DNA of 64,000 bases. Origin: Bacteroidota bacterium. GTDB lineage: Bacteria > Bacteroidota > Bacteroidia > Flavobacteriales_D > Crocinitomicaceae. The position numbers were made by a program, and so were the translations under genes. How positions within the stretch are numbered: position 1 is the stretch's first letter; the number at the start of each line of letters is the position of its first letter. Positions 26,558-36,436 of the stretch are shown one piece after another. The stretch spans positions 1 to 64,000 of the forward strand of contig JASBTZ010000008.1 in assembly GCA_030148165.1 (NCBI GenBank). The letters are read 5' to 3'. The notes under the pieces are model-generated. The model had not been told where the DNA came from. It did no database searches and saw only the letters and a program-made list of their open reading frames with translations.

Positions 26558-26565
26558 TAATTTTG
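26558..26565 (+). promoter_or_regulatory. TAATTTTG, -7 promoter box for the SpoIIE-type gene
   Basis: Perfect TANNTTTG, with the ATG five bases after the last G. Confidence 0.6.
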
Positions 26566-26569
26566 AGAC

Positions 26570-28615
26570 ATGCGCTATTATCTCGTATTAGGAGTCATTT
26601 TCTTGTCCGTTTTCAGCTTCTCTCAAAAGGATTCGGAAGATTCTATTAGAATTGAAAATGAAATCGATTCACTTCGCGGTGAACTTTACTCTAAGTCGAT
26701 TAAGCTCATGGACAGTGTCCGTATAGCTGATTATGATCGTTTGGCCAGATTAATGAGTGCAAAAAAAGACTATCACTCGGCAATTCAATATTACGACACG
26801 ATCATCAATAATTTTCCTTCAATGGATTATGAAGATAGGGTCGATTTTAGACGACGACAGGCCCTACTGTATAAAAACATAGGAAAGACAGATGTTGCAA
26901 TCGAGCTTTTACTGGATTTGGTGGCTGAAGTTGAAGATAAAGGTATTGATCATTTGAGCGCCATGCTCAATAACCGAATCGGAGTGATCTTTCTAAAAAT
27001 GGGTGAACTGGGCAGTGCCGAGTATCATTTAGGAGAGAGTATAGAATTTGCGCGTAAAATAGATGACTTTGAGACGGAAGCATCCAGCCTCATGAGCATG
27101 GGTAATCGCTTCAAGAAAGAAAACAAATTTGATCAGGCAGAAGCGAATTATAATGCGAGTATCAAGATTTGTGAAGAACATGGTTTTAAAAAGCTCTTGG
27201 CAGGTAACTATAACAACTTCGGAAGTCTACTGAGACTTAAAGGCCAACCGGATGAATCACTGGAGTATTACAACAAAGCTGTTGAGATCAATCAAGAAAT
27301 GGGTAATGATTTGTGGTTAAGTTACAATTACAATAACATTGGAAATATCTATAAGGAGAAGGGGAGGTACAATGATGCGTTGCGTTATTTCGGGATGAGT
27401 AATGAGATCAAGATTAAAATGGAGGATCGAAGAGGTCAGGTACTCACCATGCAGAATATAGCTCTCACCTATGAACTGATGGGTAATTACATTGAAGCTT
27501 ATAATTACTATAAGAAATTTGAAGAAATGAAGGATTCTCTTCATACAGTGGATCGGGTTGAACAGTCAAAAGAATTAGCCGCACAGTTCCAGGCAGAAAG
27601 AAGAGAGGCAGAAATCCTGCAATTGACCATGCAGGACGAACTCCGCTCAAAAGAGATTGAAAGTAAAGATGCCCGAATTCGGTATTTCGGAATAGGAATC
27701 GTTCTTATTCTTGGAATTGTTATCATACTCTGGAGATCCGTAATGATCCGTAAAAAAACCAATGATGAACTCGAAATAAAAAACGAGCAGATTGATGAGA
27801 AGAACAAAGAGATTATTGACAGTATTAATTATGCAAAGCGGATTCAAAAATCGATTCTTCCGAATGAGGATGCTTTACAGCGATTGATTCCTAAACACGC
27901 CATTCTTTACAAACCAAAGGATATTATTTCAGGTGATTTTTACATCTGTGAGGATGTCGGGGACAACATTTACTTCGGGACAGTTGATTGTACAGGTCAT
28001 GGTGTTCCGGGTGCTATGGTGAGCATTATTGCCTCCAATAGTTTCAGTAAGATGATTCATGAGCTCAATCTCGTTGAACCAGGCGATATACTTAATGGAC
28101 TGGATTTGGACGTCCGTAGAAAACTGGAAACGGAAAAAGAAGAGTCATCCGACGGTATGGATATGTCGGTTTGTCGATTGAACAGGGACCTTGGAGAATT
28201 GGCATTTTCCGGAGCTTTTCAGAACTGCTGGCTGTTTAATTCGAAAGATGAATTAAAAGACCGGTCAATCCCTGAAACAAACACGGTTAAATACGAGTCT
28301 GACAGTAATATGCTAATAGAGTTTAAAGGAATTCGTAAAGGGATTGGTATGTCTTCGGATCAAACAAAGTTTGATCAGGTTAAAATAAACGTTAAACCAG
28401 GTGACAAGATCTTGTTGTCGACGGATGGCTTTCAGGATCAGTTTGGCGGACCGCATAACAAGAAATTTAAGGTGAGTCAGATGAGGGAAATAGTCCTCAA
28501 TAATGCTGATTTACCTCCGAATCAATTAGTAGACACCCTGAGCAATTCACTGAAAAACTGGCAAAAGAACGAAGAGCAGGTAGACGATATCTGTGTATTC
28601 ATTGTAGAAGTTTAA
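26570..28615 (+). CDS. TPR sensor with SpoIIE-type PP2C phosphatase domain
   Basis: 681 residues. A signal peptide (to about FSFSQ) is followed by six or seven TPR units outside the membrane (about residues 50-330, including NYNNFGSLLRLKG and YNYNNIGNIYKEKG). One membrane helix lies around 370-388, then a coiled-coil linker of charged residues (to about 430). The C-terminal cytoplasmic domain is a SpoIIE-type Ser/Thr phosphatase: KPKDIISGDFY, then VDCTGHGVPGAMVS, LLSTDGFQDQFGG and the final DDICVFIVEV carry the metal-binding aspartates. It should turn an envelope signal into dephosphorylation of a partner, probably an anti-anti-sigma-like protein, though none is nearby. Confidence 0.9.
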   Translation: MRYYLVLGVIFLSVFSFSQKDSEDSIRIENEIDSLRGELYSKSIKLMDSVRIADYDRLARLMSAKKDYHSAIQYYDTIINNFPSMDYEDRVDFRRRQALLYKNIGKTDVAIELLLDLVAEVEDKGIDHLSAMLNNRIGVIFLKMGELGSAEYHLGESIEFARKIDDFETEASSLMSMGNRFKKENKFDQAEANYNASIKICEEHGFKKLLAGNYNNFGSLLRLKGQPDESLEYYNKAVEINQEMGNDLWLSYNYNNIGNIYKEKGRYNDALRYFGMSNEIKIKMEDRRGQVLTMQNIALTYELMGNYIEAYNYYKKFEEMKDSLHTVDRVEQSKELAAQFQAERREAEILQLTMQDELRSKEIESKDARIRYFGIGIVLILGIVIILWRSVMIRKKTNDELEIKNEQIDEKNKEIIDSINYAKRIQKSILPNEDALQRLIPKHAILYKPKDIISGDFYICEDVGDNIYFGTVDCTGHGVPGAMVSIIASNSFSKMIHELNLVEPGDILNGLDLDVRRKLETEKEESSDGMDMSVCRLNRDLGELAFSGAFQNCWLFNSKDELKDRSIPETNTVKYESDSNMLIEFKGIRKGIGMSSDQTKFDQVKINVKPGDKILLSTDGFQDQFGGPHNKKFKVSQMREIVLNNADLPPNQLVDTLSNSLKNWQKNEEQVDDICVFIVEV

Positions 28616-28634
28616 ACAGACTAGGCGATCGAAA

Positions 28635-31076
28635 GTGCGTAATTGGCTCCTTTATATTTTAGTTCTGATGATTTCCACCTGGTCATTCGGTCAGCGTTCC
28701 TACAACATTAAAATGTTGGATGGTGAAGTTGAGCTGGATGGTGAATTGAACGAAGAGCAATGGCAGAAAGCAGAAGTTACCGGGGACTTCATTATTAAAT
28801 TCCCTAACTATGGAGAAAAGACAAGATTCGATAGTTACGTTCAGTTATTCTATGATAACGAGGCAATTTATGTAGGAGGAGTGCTGGTTGACTATGAGCC
28901 TGATTCGGTGAGCTACACATTGTCTCAGAGAGATGATGCTGGTAATGCTGATTGGTTTGGTATTTCTTTTGATCCTTACGCGACAAATGTCACTTCCTTT
29001 GCTTTTATAGTTACTTCAGCTGGAGTAGAACTAGATGCCATTGAATTCCTTTCAGGTCCGGATTTCTCATGGAATGCAGTATGGAAAAGTGCAACAAAAA
29101 GAAGAGATGATGGTTGGTCTTTTGAAATGAGAATACCTTTTTCGGCGATAAGATTTCCTAATAAGAATGTTCAGAATTGGAATTTCAATATGGCCAGACA
29201 GGTTCGAAGAAATCGGGAAGAATCTTATTGGAACCCGGTAGATCCAGCAGTATTTGGTGAGATTACTCAGTCAGGTAAACTTGTAGGAATTGAGAATATC
29301 GAATCTCCCATTCGATTATCATTTACGCCTTATTTAACCGGCTATCTGGAAAATTCATACGATGAGAGTTTGGATCGACAGACCTGGAAACAGCGACTGC
29401 GAGGCGGAATGGATCTAAAATATGGTTTGAATGATGCCTTCACGCTGGATTTAACCATGATTCCGGATTTCGGACAGACAACATCCGACAGGCAGGTCTT
29501 GAATCTGGGTCCTTTTGAGGTGAGGTATAATGAAAATCGACCGTTCTTTATTGAAGGAATGGACCTTTTTGGGGCCGGTGGGGTATTTTATACCAGAAGA
29601 GTTGGGGGCACACCTTATAATCAATATGCTGCTTATTCTGAGTTGAATGCCGGAGAAGAAGTTATCAGTAATCCCGATCTCGCCCCTTTGTACAATGCAG
29701 CAAAGCTTTCCGGAAGGATGAAAAATGGATTAGGGCTGGGTGTTTTTAATGCGATTGAGGGAGAGTCATTTGCTATTATTCAAGACTCTATGGGTAATGA
29801 ACGTCAGGTACGAACAAATCCGCTAACGAATTATAATGTTTTCGTTGCTTCCCAGAATTTAACCCAGAATAGCAGTGTTACTTTCACTAATACAAATGTA
29901 ATGCGTAGTGGATCCGCAAGAGATGCGAATGTGAGCGTATTAGGGTCATCGGTTTATTCTAAGGACAGATCCCATCAGATTAATACCTCCATTAAAATGT
30001 CATCCTTGTTCGGGGAAGCTGAAACAATCTTTGGACATGCATTCAACACCTCGATAAGCAAGGTCTCTGGAAATTGGGGCTATACCTTATCCTACGATGA
30101 AATCAGTGATACCTATGATCCAAATGATCTGGGATTTCTTTACAACAACAATAGCAGGAACTATGGACTGAGATTTAGATTCAATGATTATACTCCTGGT
30201 AAGAATTTATTGCGTAAATGGGGTGGTATTGGCATGAGTTATGGAGAATTGTACAAACCTAATCGTTACTCATTCTTTGGTTTCAATTGGGATGTTGTTG
30301 GGACAACGAAGAATTTTATTTGGACCGGATTTAGTGGGGATGTTTTACCATTTGGATCTCTGGATCATTTCGAATCAAGAACATTCGGTAAAGAAGTTGT
30401 CTATGGGCCAAGCTATCGGGTTCATTGGTTTATTTCTACGGATTATAGTAAAACATTTGCCTGGGACATGAGGACATATGTTCGGGATTTTACGGATAGC
30501 GATCAAATCGAATATGGTTTCAATGTAGAACCGCGTTATCGGGTGTCTGACCGAATCATGCTAATTTTAGAGAGCTCTGTGGATTTTCTCGAAAAGAACT
30601 TCGGATACGTACGTATTCTTGATGAAAATTATGAAGGACAGATCATGTTGGGTGTCCGCGATCGCGTTGTTGTCGAGAATACCTTCAGAATGGACTGGAT
30701 CTTTACAAAAAGAATGGGAATGGATTTGCGTGTTCGCCATTACTGGCAGCAAGTCGATTACCGATATTTCGATCAGTTGCTTGATGATGGTGTTACGCAG
30801 CGATCGGATTATAATCCACTCACAGAAGAGGGATCGAGTTTACATAACACAACATATAACGCCTTTACTCTTGACTTGAATTACAGGTGGGTGTTCATGC
30901 CGGGGAGTGAATTGAGAATAGTCTACAAGAATAATATATTCGATTCGAAGGTCATGTTAGAAGATAGCTATTTCAATACATTCGAAACACTCTTCGAACA
31001 ACCTCAAATCAATTCAATATCGCTGAAGTTTTTAATTTATGTAGATGCGATCTATTTGCGTCGAAAGAAAGTCTAA
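28635..31076 (+). CDS. DUF5916 protein: CBM9-like domain plus outer-membrane barrel
   Basis: 813 residues from a GTG start; the signal peptide (to about WSFGQ) supports this start. The N-terminal 200 residues form a carbohydrate-binding family 9-like domain (LDGELNEEQWQKA at its start, then EAIYVGGVLVDYEPDSV and RDDAGNADWFGISFDPY). The C-terminal 550 or so residues form a beta-barrel of the DUF5916 type, with RPFFIEGMDLF and YTRRVG motifs. The family is common in Bacteroidetes; its substrate is not known. It follows the SpoIIE gene by 19 bases and may be cotranscribed. Confidence 0.88.
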   Translation: MRNWLLYILVLMISTWSFGQRSYNIKMLDGEVELDGELNEEQWQKAEVTGDFIIKFPNYGEKTRFDSYVQLFYDNEAIYVGGVLVDYEPDSVSYTLSQRDDAGNADWFGISFDPYATNVTSFAFIVTSAGVELDAIEFLSGPDFSWNAVWKSATKRRDDGWSFEMRIPFSAIRFPNKNVQNWNFNMARQVRRNREESYWNPVDPAVFGEITQSGKLVGIENIESPIRLSFTPYLTGYLENSYDESLDRQTWKQRLRGGMDLKYGLNDAFTLDLTMIPDFGQTTSDRQVLNLGPFEVRYNENRPFFIEGMDLFGAGGVFYTRRVGGTPYNQYAAYSELNAGEEVISNPDLAPLYNAAKLSGRMKNGLGLGVFNAIEGESFAIIQDSMGNERQVRTNPLTNYNVFVASQNLTQNSSVTFTNTNVMRSGSARDANVSVLGSSVYSKDRSHQINTSIKMSSLFGEAETIFGHAFNTSISKVSGNWGYTLSYDEISDTYDPNDLGFLYNNNSRNYGLRFRFNDYTPGKNLLRKWGGIGMSYGELYKPNRYSFFGFNWDVVGTTKNFIWTGFSGDVLPFGSLDHFESRTFGKEVVYGPSYRVHWFISTDYSKTFAWDMRTYVRDFTDSDQIEYGFNVEPRYRVSDRIMLILESSVDFLEKNFGYVRILDENYEGQIMLGVRDRVVVENTFRMDWIFTKRMGMDLRVRHYWQQVDYRYFDQLLDDGVTQRSDYNPLTEEGSSLHNTTYNAFTLDLNYRWVFMPGSELRIVYKNNIFDSKVMLEDSYFNTFETLFEQPQINSISLKFLIYVDAIYLRRKKV

Positions 31077-31477
31077 TCCTCGTGCAGAATCTCTACAAGC
31101 TCTACGAGATAAGTCAATTCACTTTTATTTGTCCCCGCAACGGCGTTTGCAATTTTGGTTGCAGAATCTATGATTCGCTTGTTGACAGAATGGGTGAATA
31201 ACGATGGGTTCTTTGTTCTGAATTCTTTCAAATCATCCAAAGCATCCGATATCTCAATGTCATTTTCGTAAAGATAATCTACAACGAATTCTATTTGAAA
31301 TGCAGAATCTGAACCGAAAGTATCAAATGTATCTTCTGCATCGAGCCAAATATTCTTTACAATCTTTTTGATCTCGTCCATTTCTTCTGGACGCACATTT
31401 CGGTCTGCTTGTGCAACACCGTATAGGACATTTCCAAGTACTCGATAAAAGGCCACCATTTGTTGATCGTTAGACAT
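31073..31477 (-). CDS. TerB-like protein
   Basis: 134 residues, all helical, no signal peptide. The segment LYGVAQADRNVRPEEMDEIKKIV matches the start of the TerB/DjlA N-terminal fold, including acidic residues that can bind metal. These domains occur with tellurite-resistance and chaperone-related proteins; here it stands alone 11 bases downstream of dnaN and is probably cotranscribed with it. Its specific role is unknown. Confidence 0.78.
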   Translation of the reverse strand: MSNDQQMVAFYRVLGNVLYGVAQADRNVRPEEMDEIKKIVKNIWLDAEDTFDTFGSDSAFQIEFVVDYLYENDIEISDALDDLKEFRTKNPSLFTHSVNKRIIDSATKIANAVAGTNKSELTYLVELVEILHED

Positions 31478-31488
31478 ATACTTATAGC

Positions 31489-32607
31489 TTATCTGTTTAA
31501 CATTACCGGCATTACCAGCATTAGGATATCTTCATCTTCCGCTGATTCCATCGGTTTTAGTAACCCGGCTCTGCTTGGCTCACTCATTTCCAGTTTTACC
31601 TCAGTAGACTCAAGGTTATTCAACATTTCCATCAGGAATCGCGAGTTGAATCCGATCTCCATATCGTCACCGTCAAAATTACAGGTTAAACGTTCATTTG
31701 CTTCATTATTAAAGTCAATATCCTCGGCAGACAAAGACAATTCTGAACCAGCCAGTTTTAACTTGATTTGATGCGTTGTTTTGTTGGCAAAGATCGAAAC
31801 CCGTTTAATCGAGCTAAGAAACTGCATGCGATCAATAGTTAGCACGTTTGGATTTTCCTTTGGAATAACCGCTTCATAATTTGGATATTTTCCATCGATT
31901 AAACGGCAAATCAAAATGATATCGTTGAAGGTGAATACAGCATTGGAATCATTGTATTCCAGTAATACTTCTTCGTCACCTTTAAGATTTGTTTTAAGCA
32001 AATTCAAAGGCTTTTTAGGAAGAATAAAAGAAGAACTTCCTGATGCCTGCGAATCGGTTCGCGTATAACGAACCAATTTGTGTGCGTCTGTCGCAACAAA
32101 GGTGATGCTTTCCGGAGAAAACTCACAAAAAACACCGCTCATTACCGGCCGAAGGTCATCAACACCTGTGGCAAATAGCGTTTTATTAATGGCACTTGCC
32201 ACAATTTCACCTGATACCCGAATTGAACTTGTGCTTTCAAGTGTAGGAACCTTAGGGAATTCATCTGCGTTGAATCCAACCATCTTGGACTTACCGTTAT
32301 CATAAACGATCTCTACAGCCAATTTATCCGAATCGACTACAAACGTGCAAGGTTGATCAGGAAGTGCCTTTAAAACATCCAGGACAAGTTTAGCCGGAAT
32401 TGCAATCCTTCCTTCTTCTTTGGCATCATCAACCTCCATACTTGTTCGCATCGTGGTTTCAAGATCAGACGCCGATACAGTTAGTCTGCCATCATTTATT
32501 TCGAAAAGAAAATTATCGAGGATTGGCAAGGTATTACTCGTGCTCAATACACCTGAAATTCCTTGTAAATTCTTTAATAGGCTCGCGCTGGATATAACAA
32601 AATTCAT
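31489..32607 (-). CDS. dnaN: DNA polymerase III beta subunit (sliding clamp)
   Basis: 372 residues, the standard clamp length. Three structurally similar domains are recognisable (LTVSASDLETTMR in the first, TFVATDAHKLVRYT in the second, and the C-terminal LMLVMPVMLNR, which closes the protein with the M-P-x-x-L-like family ending). The ring slides on DNA and tethers polymerases. It is not next to dnaA here. A -7 box lies 30 bases upstream. Confidence 0.95.
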   Translation of the reverse strand: MNFVISSASLLKNLQGISGVLSTSNTLPILDNFLFEINDGRLTVSASDLETTMRTSMEVDDAKEEGRIAIPAKLVLDVLKALPDQPCTFVVDSDKLAVEIVYDNGKSKMVGFNADEFPKVPTLESTSSIRVSGEIVASAINKTLFATGVDDLRPVMSGVFCEFSPESITFVATDAHKLVRYTRTDSQASGSSSFILPKKPLNLLKTNLKGDEEVLLEYNDSNAVFTFNDIILICRLIDGKYPNYEAVIPKENPNVLTIDRMQFLSSIKRVSIFANKTTHQIKLKLAGSELSLSAEDIDFNNEANERLTCNFDGDDMEIGFNSRFLMEMLNNLESTEVKLEMSEPSRAGLLKPMESAEDEDILMLVMPVMLNR

Positions 32608-32636
32608 TACGATCGTTTGAATAGTTTTTAACGAAT

Positions 32637-32644
32637 CAAAGCTA
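32637..32644 (-). promoter_or_regulatory. TAGCTTTG, -7 promoter box for dnaN
   Basis: Perfect TANNTTTG on the minus strand, 30 bases before the dnaN ATG, within a 110-base gap behind the gld operon. Confidence 0.55.
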
Positions 32645-32717
32645 TCAAATATGAAGTAATTCTCTGAAGGAGCAAATTACCTTTTTCGTAATAGTTATCA
32701 ACAAAATGTTTACTACT

Positions 32718-33779
32718 TTATTCGTCGATTGGTCGGACACCGTCAATCGTTTCAACCCCTGAGAGATCCAATGGGAAAAACAGGTCTCCGAAAATCAGCT
32801 TGTTGAATACGAAATACTGACATTTGACGAGTTCGCCACTCGGAAGCTCACACCAGAAACGGTTTCGATCTATATCTTCTACATCAGTCATTCCTGCTTG
32901 TTCCGGCGCCTTGGTAATAATTCGATAACACTTGAGTAATTTGCTTTTTCCGGACTTTTCTGTGACGTTCAATTCAACAAACGGAGTAGTTCCTTTAATG
33001 CTATCAACTTGTTTCTCATTCAGGACATAGTTGGCAACATCGTAATGAACCTTTTTATATTGCTGCAGATAACGGAATATCATCGCTGTATCAACTTCAG
33101 AAAGTTCTTTGTTACCTTGATAGACGTGTAATTCCGAACCATTTTTAGTGACACTGAATGAGCGTTGAGGCTCATCATTAAATTTCACTTCTACCTTACT
33201 GATGTCTGAAAGTGGAATAGCGAAGATGTTTGTGCATCCCCATTTCAACGGATCTGCGAAAAATCGAGGTTCTATGATTCCGTGCATGCCCTTGATCTTC
33301 ATTAAAACCGGTAAATCACTCTTGCCTGATTCTTTCGACTCTAACAGCATAACCTGGCCATAGTGATCTTGCGATGTTGGTCCGATGAACCACGTTTTGG
33401 TCCACTCTCCATTCTGAAAGATTTCTACTTTCGTATGGCTGACGGACATCATATTTGTGAATCGTTCATGCGCATTATCCGGCAGATAGCCTTTGAATTC
33501 AATATTTTTAAAGGCCTCCAGAATAAATTCTACACTTTCCTGTACGATGCAGTTTCCATCTTTATCAGTCCACTTGTCCTCTTGTTTATGGATTTCAAAG
33601 ACACGATTAAAGCCATCTGTGATAATTACTTTGTCAATTGTTTCAATATCCGGAATCGCGAAATCGAACAACTCACTTTTAGGATCAGACTGACCACTAT
33701 TGCTGATCAGGTTTATAGCATACCATCCGAGAACAACGATTGCAGCAAGCATGATTATTAATCCAACTGTTTTTTTCAT
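32718..33779 (-). CDS. DUF4340 protein, third gene of the gldF-gldG operon
   Basis: 353 residues. One N-terminal membrane helix (about 5-26) anchors a beta-rich periplasmic domain of the DUF4340 type, with repeated strands such as VFEIHKQEDKWT and RSFSVTKNGSEL. It follows gldG by 11 bases in the same direction. DUF4340 genes commonly sit beside GldG-like ABC auxiliary proteins, so it is probably part of that exporter. The exact role is unknown. Confidence 0.85.
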   Translation of the reverse strand: MKKTVGLIIMLAAIVVLGWYAINLISNSGQSDPKSELFDFAIPDIETIDKVIITDGFNRVFEIHKQEDKWTDKDGNCIVQESVEFILEAFKNIEFKGYLPDNAHERFTNMMSVSHTKVEIFQNGEWTKTWFIGPTSQDHYGQVMLLESKESGKSDLPVLMKIKGMHGIIEPRFFADPLKWGCTNIFAIPLSDISKVEVKFNDEPQRSFSVTKNGSELHVYQGNKELSEVDTAMIFRYLQQYKKVHYDVANYVLNEKQVDSIKGTTPFVELNVTEKSGKSKLLKCYRIITKAPEQAGMTDVEDIDRNRFWCELPSGELVKCQYFVFNKLIFGDLFFPLDLSGVETIDGVRPIDE

Positions 33780-33790
33780 AATAGAAATTC

Positions 33791-35581
33791 TTAGTGAGCA
33801 AATTTTCGTTTGCGAATGTAATGCAGTCCAATGCCAAGAATAAGGATCAAAAGTAAGGGTAGATTTAAATTTAAAATCCGATAGTAATTCGCGCTTTCTT
33901 TCACTTTCTCGTTATCAATTTCATGTTGTTCGATCTGTCTTGAACGAATGTCAAGAACGGAATTATCTCCCATCATGTAATCCGCAAGATTTTGCATGAA
34001 CTCCTGATTCCCGAACATATGCTGCATTCCCATTTGAGCGAGCTCTTCATCATAAATCAGGTCATTGAATGCTTTCGGACGATACATAAAACCATCTCCC
34101 ATTTTTTCCGGCATCGAATCATATTGGTTCGCTAACATACGACCATTACCGATGACAAATACTTTTCCTTCTTTGACACTTTCTTTCTTCATGCCAATGT
34201 CAGGGTTGTTGGCAAATTCTTCAACCAAACGATTCTTAAAGTGGGAAGTGAACATTCCTTCGGCAAGACCAGCAATGCATTTCTTATTATTCTCATTGTC
34301 CGGGTCCGGTACGAGTTCAGGGTTCTTCCCATAATTCAATGGCATTCCCAGACTTACCAACGGCGCCAATCCAGTTACAGTCGCATTTGTACTTGATGTC
34401 AATATAGGTGTTAAGGCAACACTTTCATTTTGATTTACAAATTGAACCTCACTCGTATACTTGAGGTCAACCGGCTCTACGTTTCTGGCAATGGGGTGGG
34501 AGGTAGGCGTAGCAACGACGTGGAAGAACCAGGGTAACATCGCCTTGTCTGCCATGGGCACTCTTTTCGGCACACATCTCGCGTCAATGACATAGTTATC
34601 GTTGATTTTTAATCCATAGTCAAATAGAAGATTATCAATCCCGAGGTCATAGCGAACGGTATTCGTCTTCCCATATGCATCTAAAGTGTCTTCCGGTAAG
34701 AACAATTTGTCGATGAAGCACATCAGTCTCCCCCCATTCATCAGAAACTGATCGATCAGGTATAGGTCTTTATCGCTGAATTTCTTTCTAGGACGAGCGA
34801 TGACCAATCCATCGAATCGTTCAAGCGCATGAATCGAATCGTTAAGGGTAACATCATTTACTGCATAGTAAGGAGTTAACAATGCCCTTACTCGTTGTGT
34901 TTCTGCAAAGGTTAATTCTCCATGCCCTTGCAGGAATCCAATTCGCGGTTTCACTTCTTGCGTAGCTCTTCTAAGTGAAGAGACCAGCATATATTCCAGG
35001 TTGTTAATCGCATTGTGAATAGTTCTTGACAGATCATTCAGGTGCATTGGCTGACCACTTCTTGACCCCGGTAATAGTTGGACAGTATTCACTGTTGATC
35101 CGCCATATTCAATGAGCGCTCCGGGCCACAGTCTGATTTTACTTTGAGATCCATCTTTCATGTAAACAACATCCATTGGGAGAATGCCTCTTCCTTTATC
35201 CCAGAGGATATCATGCAATTCGCGATTCTCTTCTTCCGTAGCGTTCTCAGGGCTCGGGTTTATAAATTGGTACTCAATACGATCTCCCGCGTGCTGTTTA
35301 AATTCAATTAACTTATCCTCAATCGCATTTCTGAATCGACTTAATTCTGCCGGTAAATTTCCCTCCAGGTATATCTTGATATTGAGTCGGCTTTTAAAAT
35401 TATCTGCCTTCTCAAGAAAGTTAATGGTACTCGGTGCCAGCGAAAAACGCTGATCCTCTGTCATGTCAAATCGCTTATAGACAAATGAACTGATAATATT
35501 AATCAGGATAACGCCGGCAATTACGATCATAAGAACCGTATAGCTGTAGATGCCTGATAATATTTTCTTTTTGTTCGACAT
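33791..35581 (-). CDS. gldG: Gliding-motility ABC transporter auxiliary protein GldG
   Basis: 596 residues. An N-terminal membrane helix, a large extracytoplasmic ABC_transp_aux domain (DMTEDQRFSLAPST near residue 40 is the family entry motif; RPRKKFSDKDLYLIDQFLMNGGR in the middle) and a C-terminal membrane helix followed by a basic tail (RKRKFAH). GldG works with GldF and the ATPase GldA in a transporter needed for gliding in Flavobacterium. It overlaps gldF by one base. gldA is not in this window. Confidence 0.92.
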   Translation of the reverse strand: MSNKKKILSGIYSYTVLMIVIAGVILINIISSFVYKRFDMTEDQRFSLAPSTINFLEKADNFKSRLNIKIYLEGNLPAELSRFRNAIEDKLIEFKQHAGDRIEYQFINPSPENATEEENRELHDILWDKGRGILPMDVVYMKDGSQSKIRLWPGALIEYGGSTVNTVQLLPGSRSGQPMHLNDLSRTIHNAINNLEYMLVSSLRRATQEVKPRIGFLQGHGELTFAETQRVRALLTPYYAVNDVTLNDSIHALERFDGLVIARPRKKFSDKDLYLIDQFLMNGGRLMCFIDKLFLPEDTLDAYGKTNTVRYDLGIDNLLFDYGLKINDNYVIDARCVPKRVPMADKAMLPWFFHVVATPTSHPIARNVEPVDLKYTSEVQFVNQNESVALTPILTSSTNATVTGLAPLVSLGMPLNYGKNPELVPDPDNENNKKCIAGLAEGMFTSHFKNRLVEEFANNPDIGMKKESVKEGKVFVIGNGRMLANQYDSMPEKMGDGFMYRPKAFNDLIYDEELAQMGMQHMFGNQEFMQNLADYMMGDNSVLDIRSRQIEQHEIDNEKVKESANYYRILNLNLPLLLILILGIGLHYIRKRKFAH

Positions 35582-36312
35582 TATTTCTTGAGCGATTTTA
35601 CTACCGTCAATGCAGCATAGATGAATAGGATTATTACTGTAAGGAAGTACACCACATTTTTCGTGTCAATGACCCCTTTTTTGATGGCTTCGTAATGATA
35701 GGAAATTCCACAATATTGAATAACGGAATCGAATCCTCCCATTAAATTATAAGAACCAAGGAGTGTAAATCCATCGTAAAATAACCAACATAAAAACATC
35801 GCCAAAATAAAAGCTACGATCTGACTACTGGTGAATGAAGATGCAAATATTCCAATAGCAATAAATGTTGATCCAAGAAGAACCAACCCTATGTAGGATG
35901 TTAAGGTTGCTCCATGATCGAATGTTTCCGGATTAAGCGCTAATTCGTACATCGAATAATAGTAAATCAATGTCGGTAGCAGGGAAACGATCAGCAAACT
36001 AACTCCGGCAAAGTACTTCGCCAAAATGATTTTTAAATCTGAAATAGGGCGAGTAAATAGAAGTTCTATTGTTCCCGTCCTTCTTTCCTCTGCAATTGAT
36101 CGCATGGTAATCGCAGGGATCAGGATTAAGAAGATTAATGGAGACAGATTAAAAAAAGGAATCAGATCTGCTTCGGAGCCTTCCAGTAAATTGGTGTCAT
36201 ATGAAATGATCCAATGGAACAATCCCGCTGAAATCAGGTAAATCAGGATAAAGATATATCCGATAATTGAACTTAAGAAGCTTCTTATTTCCTTAAAGTA
36301 TAACGCTCGCAT
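35581..36312 (-). CDS. gldF: Gliding-motility ABC transporter permease GldF
   Basis: 243 residues with six membrane segments, matching ABC-2-type permeases (ALYFKEIRSFLSSIIGYIF at the start, then RSIAEERRTGTIELLFTRPI, the typical coupling segment). First gene of gldF-gldG-DUF4340. A perfect -7 box precedes it. Confidence 0.92.
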   Translation of the reverse strand: MRALYFKEIRSFLSSIIGYIFILIYLISAGLFHWIISYDTNLLEGSEADLIPFFNLSPLIFLILIPAITMRSIAEERRTGTIELLFTRPISDLKIILAKYFAGVSLLIVSLLPTLIYYYSMYELALNPETFDHGATLTSYIGLVLLGSTFIAIGIFASSFTSSQIVAFILAMFLCWLFYDGFTLLGSYNLMGGFDSVIQYCGISYHYEAIKKGVIDTKNVVYFLTVIILFIYAALTVVKSLKK

Positions 36313-36344
36313 GAAGTGAATTCGAAATTCAATTCAAAAATAAG

Positions 36345-36352
36345 ATTTACAA
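36345..36352 (-). promoter_or_regulatory. TATTTTTG, -7 promoter box for the gldFG operon
   Basis: Perfect TANNTTTG on the minus strand, 33 bases before the gldF ATG; a TTG lies about 16 bases further upstream. Confidence 0.55.
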
Positions 36353-36380
36353 TTGATTCAAGGTCTTAAAAAACGTGAAC

Positions 36381-36407
36381 TGCACCAATCATTTATTAAG
36401 AGGTGCA
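36381..36407 (-). terminator. Possible weak terminator after the SDR gene
   Basis: TGCACC / GGTGCA stem with a 15-base loop, followed on the minus strand after eight bases by a run of T. The long loop makes it a weak candidate; a protein-binding inverted repeat is the alternative. Confidence 0.35.
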
Positions 36408-36436
36408 TGTTAGTTAATGGATATGCGCGGTACAGC

